Of a stretch of 64,000 nt of DNA, positions 40,694-48,886 are shown piece by piece. The notes under the pieces are model-generated. The model was not told where the DNA came from. It saw nothing but the letters and a program-made list of their open reading frames with translations, and searched no databases. The position numbers were made by a program, and so were the translations under genes. The DNA lies in contig NZ_NIPO01000001.1 in NCBI RefSeq assembly GCF_002807015.1, forward strand, positions 2,209,644-2,273,643, given 5' to 3'. The DNA comes from Avrilella dinanensis. GTDB lineage: Bacteria; Bacteroidota; Bacteroidia; Flavobacteriales; Flavobacteriaceae. The stretch's first letter is position 1. Every line of letters begins with the position of its first letter.

Positions 40694-42034
40694 ATGCAAA
40701 TCATTAGCAGTATTATCTTTGTGATTCTGGCTGTGGCAGGTTTCGGAATTTTCGCTGTAAATGCCAGGAAAATCTACCGCAATATTATGCTCGGACAATC
40801 GGTAAACAGGACAGACCGCCCTGCTGACCGATGGAAAAATGTGCTACTCATAGCATTCGGACAAAAGAAAATGTTTGCCCGACCTGTGCCAGCATTATTG
40901 CATCTTGCTATTTATGTGGCATTTATGATTACGCAAATCGAACTCATCGAGATTTTTATCGACGGGATTTTCGGTACACACCGGATATTCAAAGAGCCAC
41001 TCGGAGGTTTCTACACCTTTATGATTAGCCTCATCGAAATTCTTTCGGTTGGGGCATTGACAGCAACAATCATTTTTTTATACCGAAGAAATTTGTTGAA
41101 ACTGCCACGTTTGAACATGAAAGAAATGCTCGGCTGGCCGAAAAAAGATGCCAACCTGATTTTGATAATGGAAATCATTCTGGTGCTATGTATTTTTACC
41201 ATGAACGGAACTGATGAAGTGCTGTATAATATGGGGAAATCCCATTTTGAAGGACAGGGAAGTTTCGGATTTACGGTTTCGCAACATTTAGGACCGGCAG
41301 TATTTGGTTCGCTGAGTGAAGGAACGCTGCATATTCTGGAGAGAGTAGGGTGGTGGGGACACTTTATGATGGTTTTGGCATTTTTGAATTACCTGTATTT
41401 TTCCAAGCATTTACATATTCTATTGGCTTTTCCGAATACCTATTTTGCCAATTTGAACCCGGAAGGACAATTCGATAATCTGGAATCAGTAACCAATGAA
41501 GTTAAGTTGATGATGGACCCGAATGCTGACCCTTTCGCAGCTCCCGCTCCGGACGAAAATTCGGTTCCGGCAAAATTCGGTGCATCAGATGTAATGGATT
41601 TGAACCGGGTACAGCTACTCAATGCTTATACTTGCACCGAATGCGGTCGTTGTACATCGTCTTGCCCGGCAAATATTACCGGGAAAAAACTATCACCGCG
41701 TTTAATTATGATGAAAACCCGTGACCGCCTGGAAGAAGTTGGTAAAAATATAGATGCCAATAAAGGTACATTTGTTGATGATGGCAAATCATTATTGAAC
41801 GATTATATTACGCCGGAAGAATTATGGGCATGTACGACTTGTAATGCTTGTGTGGAGGAATGTCCGGTGCAGATAAGTCCGCTTTCTATTATTATGGATA
41901 TGAGAAGATTCCTTGTTATGGAACAAAGTGCTGCTCCGGTCGAATTGAATAATATGATGACCAATATCGAAAACAACGCAGCACCATGGCCATATAATCA
42001 GATGGACAGATTAAACTGGAAAGACGAAAATTAA
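40694..42034 (+). CDS. Membrane-bound [4Fe-4S] dicluster oxidoreductase subunit
   Basis: A 446-residue protein with about five to six N-terminal transmembrane helices (DsrM/HdrE-like, possible haem b) and two ferredoxin-type clusters: C314-x2-C317-x2-C320-x3-C324 and C380-x2-C383-x2-C386-x3-C390. It resembles the GlpC/HdrC-like electron-transfer subunits that pair with a CCG-domain protein, encoded next. Probably passes electrons between menaquinone and an unknown acceptor; a FAD subunit was not seen nearby. Confidence 0.87.
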   Translation: MQIISSIIFVILAVAGFGIFAVNARKIYRNIMLGQSVNRTDRPADRWKNVLLIAFGQKKMFARPVPALLHLAIYVAFMITQIELIEIFIDGIFGTHRIFKEPLGGFYTFMISLIEILSVGALTATIIFLYRRNLLKLPRLNMKEMLGWPKKDANLILIMEIILVLCIFTMNGTDEVLYNMGKSHFEGQGSFGFTVSQHLGPAVFGSLSEGTLHILERVGWWGHFMMVLAFLNYLYFSKHLHILLAFPNTYFANLNPEGQFDNLESVTNEVKLMMDPNADPFAAPAPDENSVPAKFGASDVMDLNRVQLLNAYTCTECGRCTSSCPANITGKKLSPRLIMMKTRDRLEEVGKNIDANKGTFVDDGKSLLNDYITPEELWACTTCNACVEECPVQISPLSIIMDMRRFLVMEQSAAPVELNNMMTNIENNAAPWPYNQMDRLNWKDEN

Positions 42035-42055
42035 TCAAAACTAAAAAGAAAAATT

Positions 42056-42847
42056 ATGTCAGAAAATTTGATAGTACCCACTATGGCCGAAATGATGGCA
42101 AAAGGAGAGCAACCCGACGTATTGTTTTGGGTAGGGTGTTCGGGCAGTTTTGATGACAGAGCCAAAAAAATTACCAAAGCGTTCGTAAAAATTCTCAATA
42201 AAACCGATGTGAAATTTGCTGTTCTCGGAGCAGAAGAAGGCTGCACCGGCGACCCGGCAAAAAGAGCAGGAAACGAGTTTTTATTTCAAATGCAGGCTAT
42301 GATGAACATTCAGGTGCTTGATGGTTACGAAATAAAGAAAATCGTAACAGCCTGTCCACATTGTTTCAATACGTTGAAGAACGAATATCCCGGATTGGGC
42401 GGAAAATATGAAGTGGTGCACCACACCCAGTTTTTGAAATCACTTTTAGATGAAGGAAAATTGTCCATTGAAGGTGGTAAATTTAAAGGAAAACGGATTA
42501 CTTTTCACGACCCTTGCTACCTCGGAAGAGCCAACAAGGTTTATGAAGCACCCAGAGAATTAATCCGGAAACTCGATGCCGAGCTGGTAGAAATGAAACG
42601 CTCGAGAGCCAACGGATTGTGTTGTGGCGCCGGTGGTGCACAGATGTTCAAAGAACCGGAAAAAGGTAACAAAGATATCAATATGGAACGCACCGAAGAT
42701 GTGATGGAAGTAAAACCCGATATCGTTGCTGCCGGGTGTCCGTTTTGTAATACTATGCTGACAGACGGAGTGAAATTTAACCACAAGCAAGAAGAAATAG
42801 AAGTTTTAGATATCGCAGAACTAATTGCTAATGCAGAAGACCTATAA
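42056..42847 (+). CDS. CCG-domain Fe-S protein (heterodisulfide-reductase-like)
   Basis: A 263-residue cytosolic protein with two cysteine-rich CCG-type motifs: W-V-G-C-S-G-S ... A-C-P-H-C-F-N-T and H-D-P-C-Y-L-G-R ... C-C-G-A-G-G-A-Q-M ... G-C-P-F-C-N-T-M, as in HdrB, GlpC and SdhE. These coordinate non-cubane or 4Fe-4S clusters. It starts 21 nt after the membrane Fe-S subunit and is very likely its partner. Physiological donor and acceptor are unknown. Confidence 0.9.
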   Translation: MSENLIVPTMAEMMAKGEQPDVLFWVGCSGSFDDRAKKITKAFVKILNKTDVKFAVLGAEEGCTGDPAKRAGNEFLFQMQAMMNIQVLDGYEIKKIVTACPHCFNTLKNEYPGLGGKYEVVHHTQFLKSLLDEGKLSIEGGKFKGKRITFHDPCYLGRANKVYEAPRELIRKLDAELVEMKRSRANGLCCGAGGAQMFKEPEKGNKDINMERTEDVMEVKPDIVAAGCPFCNTMLTDGVKFNHKQEEIEVLDIAELIANAEDL

Positions 42848-42849
42848 TT

Positions 42850-43332
42850 ATGTATATACCATTTAACGAAATGCCCAAAGAGGCACGAATATGGATTTAT
42901 CCGTCCAACCGTAAATTGACCGACCAGGAGGTAGGGGAAATTACGGATATATTAACCCATTTTGTTGGCGAGTGGGCAGCTCACAGCACACCGTTGAAAG
43001 CCTCGTTTGAAATCAGACACAATCGTTTTATCGTGTTGGCGGTGGACACAGACTATCATGCGGCGTCCGGTTGTTCTATCGATGCTTCGGTTAAAGTTAT
43101 TCAGCAAATCGAGCAAAAATACGGTATAGATTTGCTGGATAAAATGAATGTAACATACAGAACCGGCGAATTTATTGCTCATAAACCATTGATTGATTTC
43201 AAAAAAATGGCAAAGGCAAAAGCAGTAAACGGACAAACCATCGTGTTCAATAACTTAGTTAACACTATTGAAGAATACGAAAATTACTGGGAAGTGCCGG
43301 CAGAAGAAAGCTGGCATGGACGATTTTTCTGA
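42850..43332 (+). CDS. Conserved protein often labelled 'ABC transporter ATPase', no ATPase motif
   Basis: A 160-residue cytosolic protein (PFNEMPKEARIWIYPSNRKLT at the start, EESWHGRFF at the end). Close homologues in Flavobacteriia are, as I recall, commonly labelled 'ABC transporter ATPase', but no Walker A, Walker B or ABC signature is present here, so that label is not supported. Conserved acidic, His and Cys residues (HAASGCSIDASV) hint at an enzyme. It follows the CCG-domain gene by 2 nt, so it belongs to the same operon. Confidence 0.8.
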   Translation: MYIPFNEMPKEARIWIYPSNRKLTDQEVGEITDILTHFVGEWAAHSTPLKASFEIRHNRFIVLAVDTDYHAASGCSIDASVKVIQQIEQKYGIDLLDKMNVTYRTGEFIAHKPLIDFKKMAKAKAVNGQTIVFNNLVNTIEEYENYWEVPAEESWHGRFF

Positions 43333-43388
43333 TGAAAAAAGCGTGTTAGAATTTTACTAAAAAACTTCGCAAATCAGAAGATTATCCT

Positions 43389-43396
43389 TAAATTTG
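43389..43396 (+). promoter_or_regulatory. -7 box before the 43417 small gene
   Basis: TAAATTTG matches TAnnTTTG, 20 nt before the ATG at 43417; no TTG at ideal spacing. Confidence 0.45.
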
Positions 43397-43416
43397 AATA
43401 AAACATTTTTCGCAGA

Positions 43417-43632
43417 ATGAACTATACAGATATTATTATCGCAATCATTGACCGAACTCAGGTAATATACGAGTGGTTTGTCAAAATTTTTGGGTACATT
43501 GCCGATTGGTTTGACCGGTTTAAGGACTTTATTTTAGAGTTGGTAGAAACTATCAAGGATAGATTCTTTACCAAAGAAGATTTGGATTCCTACCTTAAAA
43601 ACTATTTAGAAACCGAACATAATTTTATTTGA
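43417..43632 (+). CDS. Small amphipathic-helix protein
   Basis: A 71-residue protein composed almost wholly of predicted helix with an amphipathic pattern of large hydrophobic and aromatic residues (YEWFVKIFGYIADWFDRFKDFILELVETIKDRFF). No signal peptide or known family. It may bind the membrane surface peripherally. It has its own -7 box and lies 22 nt before a methyltransferase gene. Confidence 0.6.
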   Translation: MNYTDIIIAIIDRTQVIYEWFVKIFGYIADWFDRFKDFILELVETIKDRFFTKEDLDSYLKNYLETEHNFI

Positions 43633-43654
43633 TTTCGGATAAGTAGATAACAAT

Positions 43655-44356
43655 ATGAAAGATTTACTCGGACGGGCTATTTTGGATTATCAAATCCGGA
43701 AAAAGCCCGTTTTTATTGATACATGCACCAACCTGACTGATTGGGACGAATTGGAAATCGCTTATTTCTTTCGTGATTATAACGAGATGCCCCAAATTGA
43801 ACAAAAAGCGTTGGATTTGTGTAAGGGAAAAGTGCTTGATGTTGGTTGCGGTGCCGGTAGCCACGCTTTGCATTTACAGAAAAAAGGAGTTGAATTAACT
43901 GCCATAGATATTTCTGCTCATGCGGTCGAAGCGTGTAAAAACAGAGGAATCAACAATGTTTATTGCAAAAATGTGTTGGACATAGCTGAAAAATATGATA
44001 CTATTTTGATGCTGATGAATGGCACAGGCATTTTTCAAACTTTGAACCAAACTTCCGAATACCTGCAATTACTCAAATCGTTGCTGAATCAAGGCGGACA
44101 AATTCTGATTGATAGTTCTGATTTAATTTACTTATTTGATGAGGACGAAGACGGCAGTAAATGGATTCCGTATGACGGGAAATATTACGGCGAATTGGAT
44201 TTTACGATTCGATACAATAACGATGAGGAAAGTTTTCCGTGGTTGTATCTTGATTTCAATACTTTAAAAAGAGCTTGCGATGCCAATCAGCTTAACTGTG
44301 AATTAATTGTTGAGGGCGAAAATTATGATTATCTGGCGAGGATAACGATGGAGTAG
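43655..44356 (+). CDS. Class I SAM-dependent methyltransferase
   Basis: A 233-residue protein with the AdoMet-binding motif V-L-D-V-G-C-G-A-G at 60-68 and acidic motif II near D84 (LTAIDIS). No domain outside the Rossmann fold identifies a substrate. Its TAG stop directly abuts the stop of the convergent methyltransferase gene (44357), with no intergenic base and no visible terminator. Confidence 0.85.
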   Translation: MKDLLGRAILDYQIRKKPVFIDTCTNLTDWDELEIAYFFRDYNEMPQIEQKALDLCKGKVLDVGCGAGSHALHLQKKGVELTAIDISAHAVEACKNRGINNVYCKNVLDIAEKYDTILMLMNGTGIFQTLNQTSEYLQLLKSLLNQGGQILIDSSDLIYLFDEDEDGSKWIPYDGKYYGELDFTIRYNNDEESFPWLYLDFNTLKRACDANQLNCELIVEGENYDYLARITME

Positions 44357-45124
44357 CTATGGCTTTCTTACAACCGGGATAATCTCACCTTTTGCTAAAC
44401 AATAATGCTTGATATCTGAATCACTGAGGGTTTTTGTGTAATCTATTGCTTGAACTTCAAAACCGATATTTTGTAATTTGTCGAAATAATCTCTGCCATA
44501 AACCCGGACATGGTCATACTGCCCGAAAATTTTTGCCCGCTCTTTTCGGTCGGTAATGGAATCATCTTCAAATGTTGTTTCACGTGACAAATCCTGTGGA
44601 ATTTGCAAAACAGCCCAGCCACCTGATTTCAATACTCTGAATAATTCCTGCATAGCCTTGGTGTCGTCAGGAATATGTTCCAGAACATGATTACAAAAAA
44701 TCACGTCAAATTCGTTGTCATAAAAAGGTAAATTGCAAATATCAGCTTTCACATCTGCCAATGGGGAAGATAAATCTGTTGCGGTATAATCCAGGTTTTT
44801 TTGCTGGCGAAATCGCTGGTAAAAAGCCTGTTCGGGAGCGAAATGCAACATTTTTTTCGGAGCTGTAAAAAAATCGGTTTCATTTTTCAGATACAACCAA
44901 AGCAAACGGTGCCTTTCCAGTGATAAAGTGCTTGGCGACAGCACATTTTCTCTTTGATTTTCATAACCATAAGGCAAAAATTTCCGAAAACTTTTTCCGT
45001 CAATAGGGTCGGTGTAACGGTTTCCTCTCAGCCAGATGACCAACAACGGGCGAACGATATAGCTCATTCTGATGAGTATCGGTCGCGGAATGATGTTGAG
45101 TAGGGTTTTGAAAAGTCGTTTCAC
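44357..45124 (-). CDS. SAM-dependent methyltransferase, polysaccharide-type
   Basis: A 255-residue methyltransferase (Methyltransf_11-like). Motif I is atypical (M-L-H-F-A-P-E-Q-A in place of a Gly-rich loop), as in methyltransferases linked to surface polysaccharide or glycosyltransferase clusters; D-V-I-F-C-N-H-V-L-E-H-I and L-K-S-G-G-W-A-V-L-Q-I-P are normal. N-terminal 50 residues are basic and hydrophobic and may contact the membrane. Substrate unknown. Confidence 0.84.
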   Translation of the reverse strand: MKRLFKTLLNIIPRPILIRMSYIVRPLLVIWLRGNRYTDPIDGKSFRKFLPYGYENQRENVLSPSTLSLERHRLLWLYLKNETDFFTAPKKMLHFAPEQAFYQRFRQQKNLDYTATDLSSPLADVKADICNLPFYDNEFDVIFCNHVLEHIPDDTKAMQELFRVLKSGGWAVLQIPQDLSRETTFEDDSITDRKERAKIFGQYDHVRVYGRDYFDKLQNIGFEVQAIDYTKTLSDSDIKHYCLAKGEIIPVVRKP

Positions 45125-45141
45125 TTTTTAAAGATAAAAAA

Positions 45142-45170
45142 AGCCACGGATTAAAGAGGTTAATTCGTGG
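45142..45170 (-). terminator. Terminator after the greA-HIT operon
   Basis: GCCACGGATTAA (45142-45153) pairs with TTAATTCGTGGC (45159-45170); T tract on the minus strand. It ends the greA-HIT transcript before the methyltransferase gene. Confidence 0.8.
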
Positions 45171-45181
45171 CGAAATATTTT

Positions 45182-45571
45182 TTATAAACAATCATTAATA
45201 CTTTTAGCAACGGCTGAAAATTCTTCCTGAGTGAGCGTTTCTTTTTTCTCAAAACGCATATCGTCCATACTTTGCAAAGGAATCAAATGTACATGAACGT
45301 GCGGAACTTCCAGACCGACAACTGCCATTCCTACGCGTTTGCACGGAACAGCTTTTTCTATCGCCTGAGCCACATCATAAGAAAAATCCATCAAACGGGA
45401 ATAAGCTGTCTTGTCCATATCAAAAATCTTATCGATTTCTTTTTTTGGTACGCACAAAGTATGTCCTTTCGCATTCGGGTTAATATCCAGAAATGCAATA
45501 AATTCATCGTTTTCTGCCACTTTGTGACAAGGAATTTCCCCTGAAATGATTTTTGTGAATATACTGCTCAT
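45182..45571 (-). CDS. HIT-family nucleotide-binding protein
   Basis: A 129-residue HIT protein with the catalytic triad motif H-V-H-V-H-L at 91-96. Hint-type members hydrolyse adenosine phosphoramidates and related nucleotides. Starts with SSIFTKIISGEIPCHKV, the typical N-terminus. Three bases after the greA stop, so it is part of a two-gene operon seen in many Flavobacteriia. Confidence 0.93.
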   Translation of the reverse strand: MSSIFTKIISGEIPCHKVAENDEFIAFLDINPNAKGHTLCVPKKEIDKIFDMDKTAYSRLMDFSYDVAQAIEKAVPCKRVGMAVVGLEVPHVHVHLIPLQSMDDMRFEKKETLTQEEFSAVAKSINDCL

Positions 45572-45574
45572 TGT

Positions 45575-46051
45575 TTAGTCTCTTGAGATTTCCAAAATTT
45601 CAAATGTAATCGTTCCGTTCGGTACCGTTATTTCGGCAGTATCGCCTACCGATTTACCCAACAAACCTTTTCCGATTGGGGAAGTTACGGAAATTTTTCC
45701 TGATTTCAAATCTGCTTCACTTTCAGCAACCAACGTATAGGTCAGTTCCATTTTATTAGCCAGATTTCTGATTTTTACTTTAGACAAAACCAATACTTTG
45801 GAGTTGTCGAGCTGTGATTCGTCAATGATTCGGGCGTTGGCAAGCAGCTCTTCCATTTTGGCAATCTTCATTTCCAATAAGCCCTGAGCTTCTTTCGCAG
45901 CATCATATTCAGCATTTTCAGACAAATCGCCTTTGTCTCTCGCATCAGCAATCGCCTGAGAAGCCTTCGGACGTTCAACCGCCTTTAGTTGTTCCAATTC
46001 GTCTTTCAGTTTTTTAAAACCTTCTTCGGTGTAATAGGATATCTTACTCAT
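45575..46051 (-). CDS. greA: Transcript cleavage/elongation factor GreA
   Basis: A 158-residue GreA: N-terminal antiparallel coiled coil with the R-D-K-G-D-L-S-E-N-A-E-Y loop at about 39-50 carrying the acidic tip residues that reach into the RNA polymerase channel, and a C-terminal FKBP-like domain (P-I-G-K-G-L-L-G-K-S-V-G-D). It rescues backtracked RNA polymerase by stimulating transcript cleavage. The leader of about 85 nt contains a terminator-like hairpin (46076-46097). Confidence 0.96.
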   Translation of the reverse strand: MSKISYYTEEGFKKLKDELEQLKAVERPKASQAIADARDKGDLSENAEYDAAKEAQGLLEMKIAKMEELLANARIIDESQLDNSKVLVLSKVKIRNLANKMELTYTLVAESEADLKSGKISVTSPIGKGLLGKSVGDTAEITVPNGTITFEILEISRD

Positions 46052-46075
46052 ATTTTTTTCGTTATATAAACAGAA

Positions 46076-46097
46076 AAAATCCCACCAAACGGGATTT
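46076..46097 (-). promoter_or_regulatory. Terminator-like hairpin in the greA leader
   Basis: In the greA mRNA orientation AAATCCC pairs with GGGATTT (loop of seven), followed directly by TTTTCTG. It sits between the greA promoter (46143-46172) and the ATG at 46051, so it may act as an attenuator of greA. Confidence 0.5.
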
Positions 46098-46142
46098 CGT
46101 TTTCTGATTGAATTAATATTTCGTGTTAAATAATTTCCGGTA

Positions 46143-46172
46143 CAAATTTAAAATAATAAATTTGTTTTTCAA
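46143..46172 (-). promoter_or_regulatory. greA promoter
   Basis: Minus-strand TTG (46172-46170), 19-nt spacer, TAAATTTG (46150-46143): full consensus. Transcription start expected near 46138. Confidence 0.7.
46157..46164 (+). promoter_or_regulatory. -7 box of the Rieske-like lipoprotein gene
   Basis: TAAATTTG on the plus strand, 19 nt before the ATG at 46183, lying inside the spacer of the divergent greA promoter. No clear -33 TTG. Confidence 0.45.
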
Positions 46173-46182
46173 ACGTTTTTCT

Positions 46183-46626
46183 ATGAAAAAGATTTTTGCT
46201 TATTTATTTGTGATAGTGTTATTTAGCTGTTCAAAAGATGATTGGGAATATTACAATCCATATCTGCCTGACTATGCGGTTAATTATCACGTTAATTTGG
46301 ATTTACCTCAATTTCATCAGTTGCAGTACGGTGCTGCAGCAGTGTATATCGGCGGGGACGGTATCGGCATCAACGGCATTATTCTGGTTAATACAGGGGT
46401 TGGTTTTGTGGCTTATGATGCGACTTGTTCTAATCATCACATAGAAAATTGTTCAATTCTTTCGTTGAATGGTCTGGAGGCAACCTGCAACTGCGAACAT
46501 GCACTCACTTATCTGCTCATTGGCGGTAATGTTGTGCCTGATTCTGAGAATTCAGATGAGAAATACTATCCGTTAAAGCCTTATCGCGTGATACAAAACG
46601 GAAATGTGCTTGTGATTACGAATTAA
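46183..46626 (+). CDS. Rieske-like-fold lipoprotein without full cluster ligands
   Basis: A 147-residue lipoprotein (Cys16 in L-F-S-C) of a flavobacterial family that resembles small Rieske domains: strand-rich, with C-S-N-H-H ... C-N-C-E-H-A-L positioned like the two metal-binding loops. The exact C-x-H and C-x2-H ligand sets of [2Fe-2S] Rieske proteins are not met, so cluster binding is doubtful. The ATG at 46183 starts the signal peptide; an in-frame GTG at 46123 lies upstream of the promoter and is rejected. Confidence 0.75.
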   Translation: MKKIFAYLFVIVLFSCSKDDWEYYNPYLPDYAVNYHVNLDLPQFHQLQYGAAAVYIGGDGIGINGIILVNTGVGFVAYDATCSNHHIENCSILSLNGLEATCNCEHALTYLLIGGNVVPDSENSDEKYYPLKPYRVIQNGNVLVITN

Positions 46627-46704
46627 CTCAATATATACGTTAAAAACATCTATCTGCGGATAAAATAAATCATTAACCCGAACGCAAATAAATATTAAAA
46701 CGAA

Positions 46705-48033
46705 TTAGTTTTTCATCATCTCATACATTTCCAACGCCTTTCCGTCGGTCAGGAGTGAAATGTAAGTGCAAATATTTAGCAAACGTTCATACAGTGGTTT
46801 GTTGGTGTCGGTGTATCGGGCAGGAATCATTCTGAGCAACAGATTGTCGATGTGTGTATTTTTTTGCTCACATTTATTTTCGACTGCTGTAATTGCACGT
46901 TCCAGTAAAGTGTGTAAAACTTGGTAACCTTTGATTTCCTTGACCATAACCTCGTTGCTTTGATAAATTTTCTTCACACTAAGGTCAATGATTTTTTTCA
47001 GCTCGCCGGCTTGCCGAATGGCATCGGTCAGTGATTGGTTGAATTCGCCACGCAGAATTTCTTCCTCATGTGCAAGAAAAATCGTTTTACATTCATTGAT
47101 AAGATGTCCGACGCACAAAGCCCGTAGATAAGCTACTTTCTCATTGATACTGTCCAGATGAGCATAAACTTCTTGTTTGATTCGTCCGGAAACGATGTTT
47201 TCCAGCATCGGAATACCAATTTCAGCCGGAATCCAGCCAAGGTTGATACCATCTTCAAAATCAATAATGGTATAGCAAATATCATCGGCGGCTTCAACCA
47301 GAAAAGCCAGTGGGTGTCTGTGATAGCGAATGTTTTCGCCTGTTTTTTGGATTAGTCCTAATGTTTGGGCAATATCTTCGAATTTAGATTTATCTGCTTG
47401 AAAAAAGCCGTATTTTTTATCGGAAATATCCGCTGATGGTTTTTTAGGCAGGCTTTCTTTAGGATATTTCATAAAAGTGCCCAAAGTGGCATAAGAAATC
47501 CGCATTCCGCCATCGTCGAGTTTGCCCGAATTGGTCAGAATGTGAAAGCCGTTGGCATTTCCTTCAAAATCAATCAAATCCTGCCATTGCTTGTCAGTCA
47601 ACTGATTTTGATATTGTTTGCCTTTTCCGTGTTTGAAAAAATCCCCGATAGCTTTTTCGCCCGAGTGCCCGAAAGGCGGATTTCCAATGTCGTGACACAA
47701 ACAAGCTGCTGCCACAATCGCCCCGAAATCGTTGAGTGTGTAACCGTTTTCAGTTAGTTCTGGGTATTTTTTCAGTAACTCCAGTCCTGCCAATCGCCCT
47801 AAAGACCGTCCGACAACCGATACTTCAAGGCTGTGCGTGAGCCGTGTGTGAACGAAATCAGTTTTGGAATGTGGAATAACCTGTGTTTTGTCTTGCAAAC
47901 TGCGGAAAGGCGACGAGAAAATAATCCGGTCGTAATCGACTTCAAAACCCAATCTTGTTGCGTTTTCTTCGTTACGAGGTCTTTCCTTTTTATCGTTGTA
48001 TTTTTTCAGGGACAACAGTTGTTGCCAATTCAT
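46705..48033 (-). CDS. dgt: dGTP triphosphohydrolase-like HD protein
   Basis: A 442-residue dNTP triphosphohydrolase. The HD-domain metal ligands are visible: H-T-R-L-T-H-S-L-E at 62-70 and C-H-D-I-G-N-P-P-F-G-H-S-G with the HD pair at 114-115. It converts dGTP (or other dNTPs) to deoxynucleoside and triphosphate; in several bacteria such enzymes also limit phage replication. The ATG at 48033 (MNWQQLLSLKKY) fits family N-termini; upstream in-frame starts overlap the AAA gene. One base separates it from the AAA stop. Confidence 0.92.
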   Translation of the reverse strand: MNWQQLLSLKKYNDKKERPRNEENATRLGFEVDYDRIIFSSPFRSLQDKTQVIPHSKTDFVHTRLTHSLEVSVVGRSLGRLAGLELLKKYPELTENGYTLNDFGAIVAAACLCHDIGNPPFGHSGEKAIGDFFKHGKGKQYQNQLTDKQWQDLIDFEGNANGFHILTNSGKLDDGGMRISYATLGTFMKYPKESLPKKPSADISDKKYGFFQADKSKFEDIAQTLGLIQKTGENIRYHRHPLAFLVEAADDICYTIIDFEDGINLGWIPAEIGIPMLENIVSGRIKQEVYAHLDSINEKVAYLRALCVGHLINECKTIFLAHEEEILRGEFNQSLTDAIRQAGELKKIIDLSVKKIYQSNEVMVKEIKGYQVLHTLLERAITAVENKCEQKNTHIDNLLLRMIPARYTDTNKPLYERLLNICTYISLLTDGKALEMYEMMKN

Positions 48034-48034
48034 T

Positions 48035-48745
48035 TTATTGCTCATCTTGCGGTAAATGTTCTTTGATGATGTTTTGTTTGACTGTTTTGTAGAAAGTATC
48101 TTTGGCTTCGGCATACGAAATATTGTACCATTTTTCTTTGGGTAAATATTTTTCCGGAATATTTTTACTCAAAACCGTATAAAGTTCGTCGAGCAATTCC
48201 GGTTGTGGTTTTTCAAATTTAATCTGCCATTCAAAACGTCGGCGAAGTGCTTCGTCAATCTCGTTAATCCGGTTGGTAGCGGCTATCAGAATTGATTTTT
48301 CCGGAAAATAATCCATGAGTTGTATGATGGCATTAACGACCCGCTTCATTTCTGCGTTGTCTTTGTTGTCGGCATCGCGGATTTGCCCGAGCGAATCAAA
48401 CTCATCAAGCAGTAAAACCATACTTTCATATTGCGATTCTTTGAACAAAACTTCTAAATTTTTGGAAGTTTCCCCAAGCTTGGAAGACACCACCGTTGCC
48501 AGATTGACAATAATCAATTTTTTATTGAGATGATTGGCAACCACTTTAGCAGTCATGGTTTTTCCGCAGCCGCTGTCGCCATGCAGCAATAATTTGTTGG
48601 AAACAGGCAATCGGTATTGTTTGAAAATATCCTTGAATTGCTGTTCGTTCAAAAATGATTTGAGATGAGATTTTATTTCTTCCGAAGCCACATAATCTTC
48701 AAAAGTAACATCGGAACGGTCGATATAATAATTGGAATTACTCAT
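48035..48745 (-). CDS. Small AAA+ ATPase
   Basis: A 236-residue AAA ATPase of the FtsH/katanin-like subgroup: Walker A G-D-S-G-C-G-K-T at 56-63, Walker B L-L-L-D-E-F-D at 111-117, sensor region A-A-T-N-R near 157, and the arginine finger A-L-R-R-R-F-E. It lacks any fused protease or substrate domain. Homologous proteins in bacteria are generally unassigned, sometimes in toxin-antitoxin or defence contexts. It is translationally adjacent to dgt, which it precedes in the operon. Confidence 0.85.
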   Translation of the reverse strand: MSNSNYYIDRSDVTFEDYVASEEIKSHLKSFLNEQQFKDIFKQYRLPVSNKLLLHGDSGCGKTMTAKVVANHLNKKLIIVNLATVVSSKLGETSKNLEVLFKESQYESMVLLLDEFDSLGQIRDADNKDNAEMKRVVNAIIQLMDYFPEKSILIAATNRINEIDEALRRRFEWQIKFEKPQPELLDELYTVLSKNIPEKYLPKEKWYNISYAEAKDTFYKTVKQNIIKEHLPQDEQ

Positions 48746-48886
48746 TGAGTTGTTTTCCTTGTTTAGTATGTTCTACAAACTACAAAAATAGTGAAATTGT
48801 TTGAAATTTAGCTTGTTTATTTATTTGAGATTTATAACGGTTTGAGTATGGGATTTCCGAGCAGATATTAAAAAAAATGGTTGTTT

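Noticed and set aside
46123..46182. GTG-started extension of the Rieske-like lipoprotein
   Set aside because: Would begin upstream of the -7 box and place 20 residues before a good lipoprotein signal peptide.
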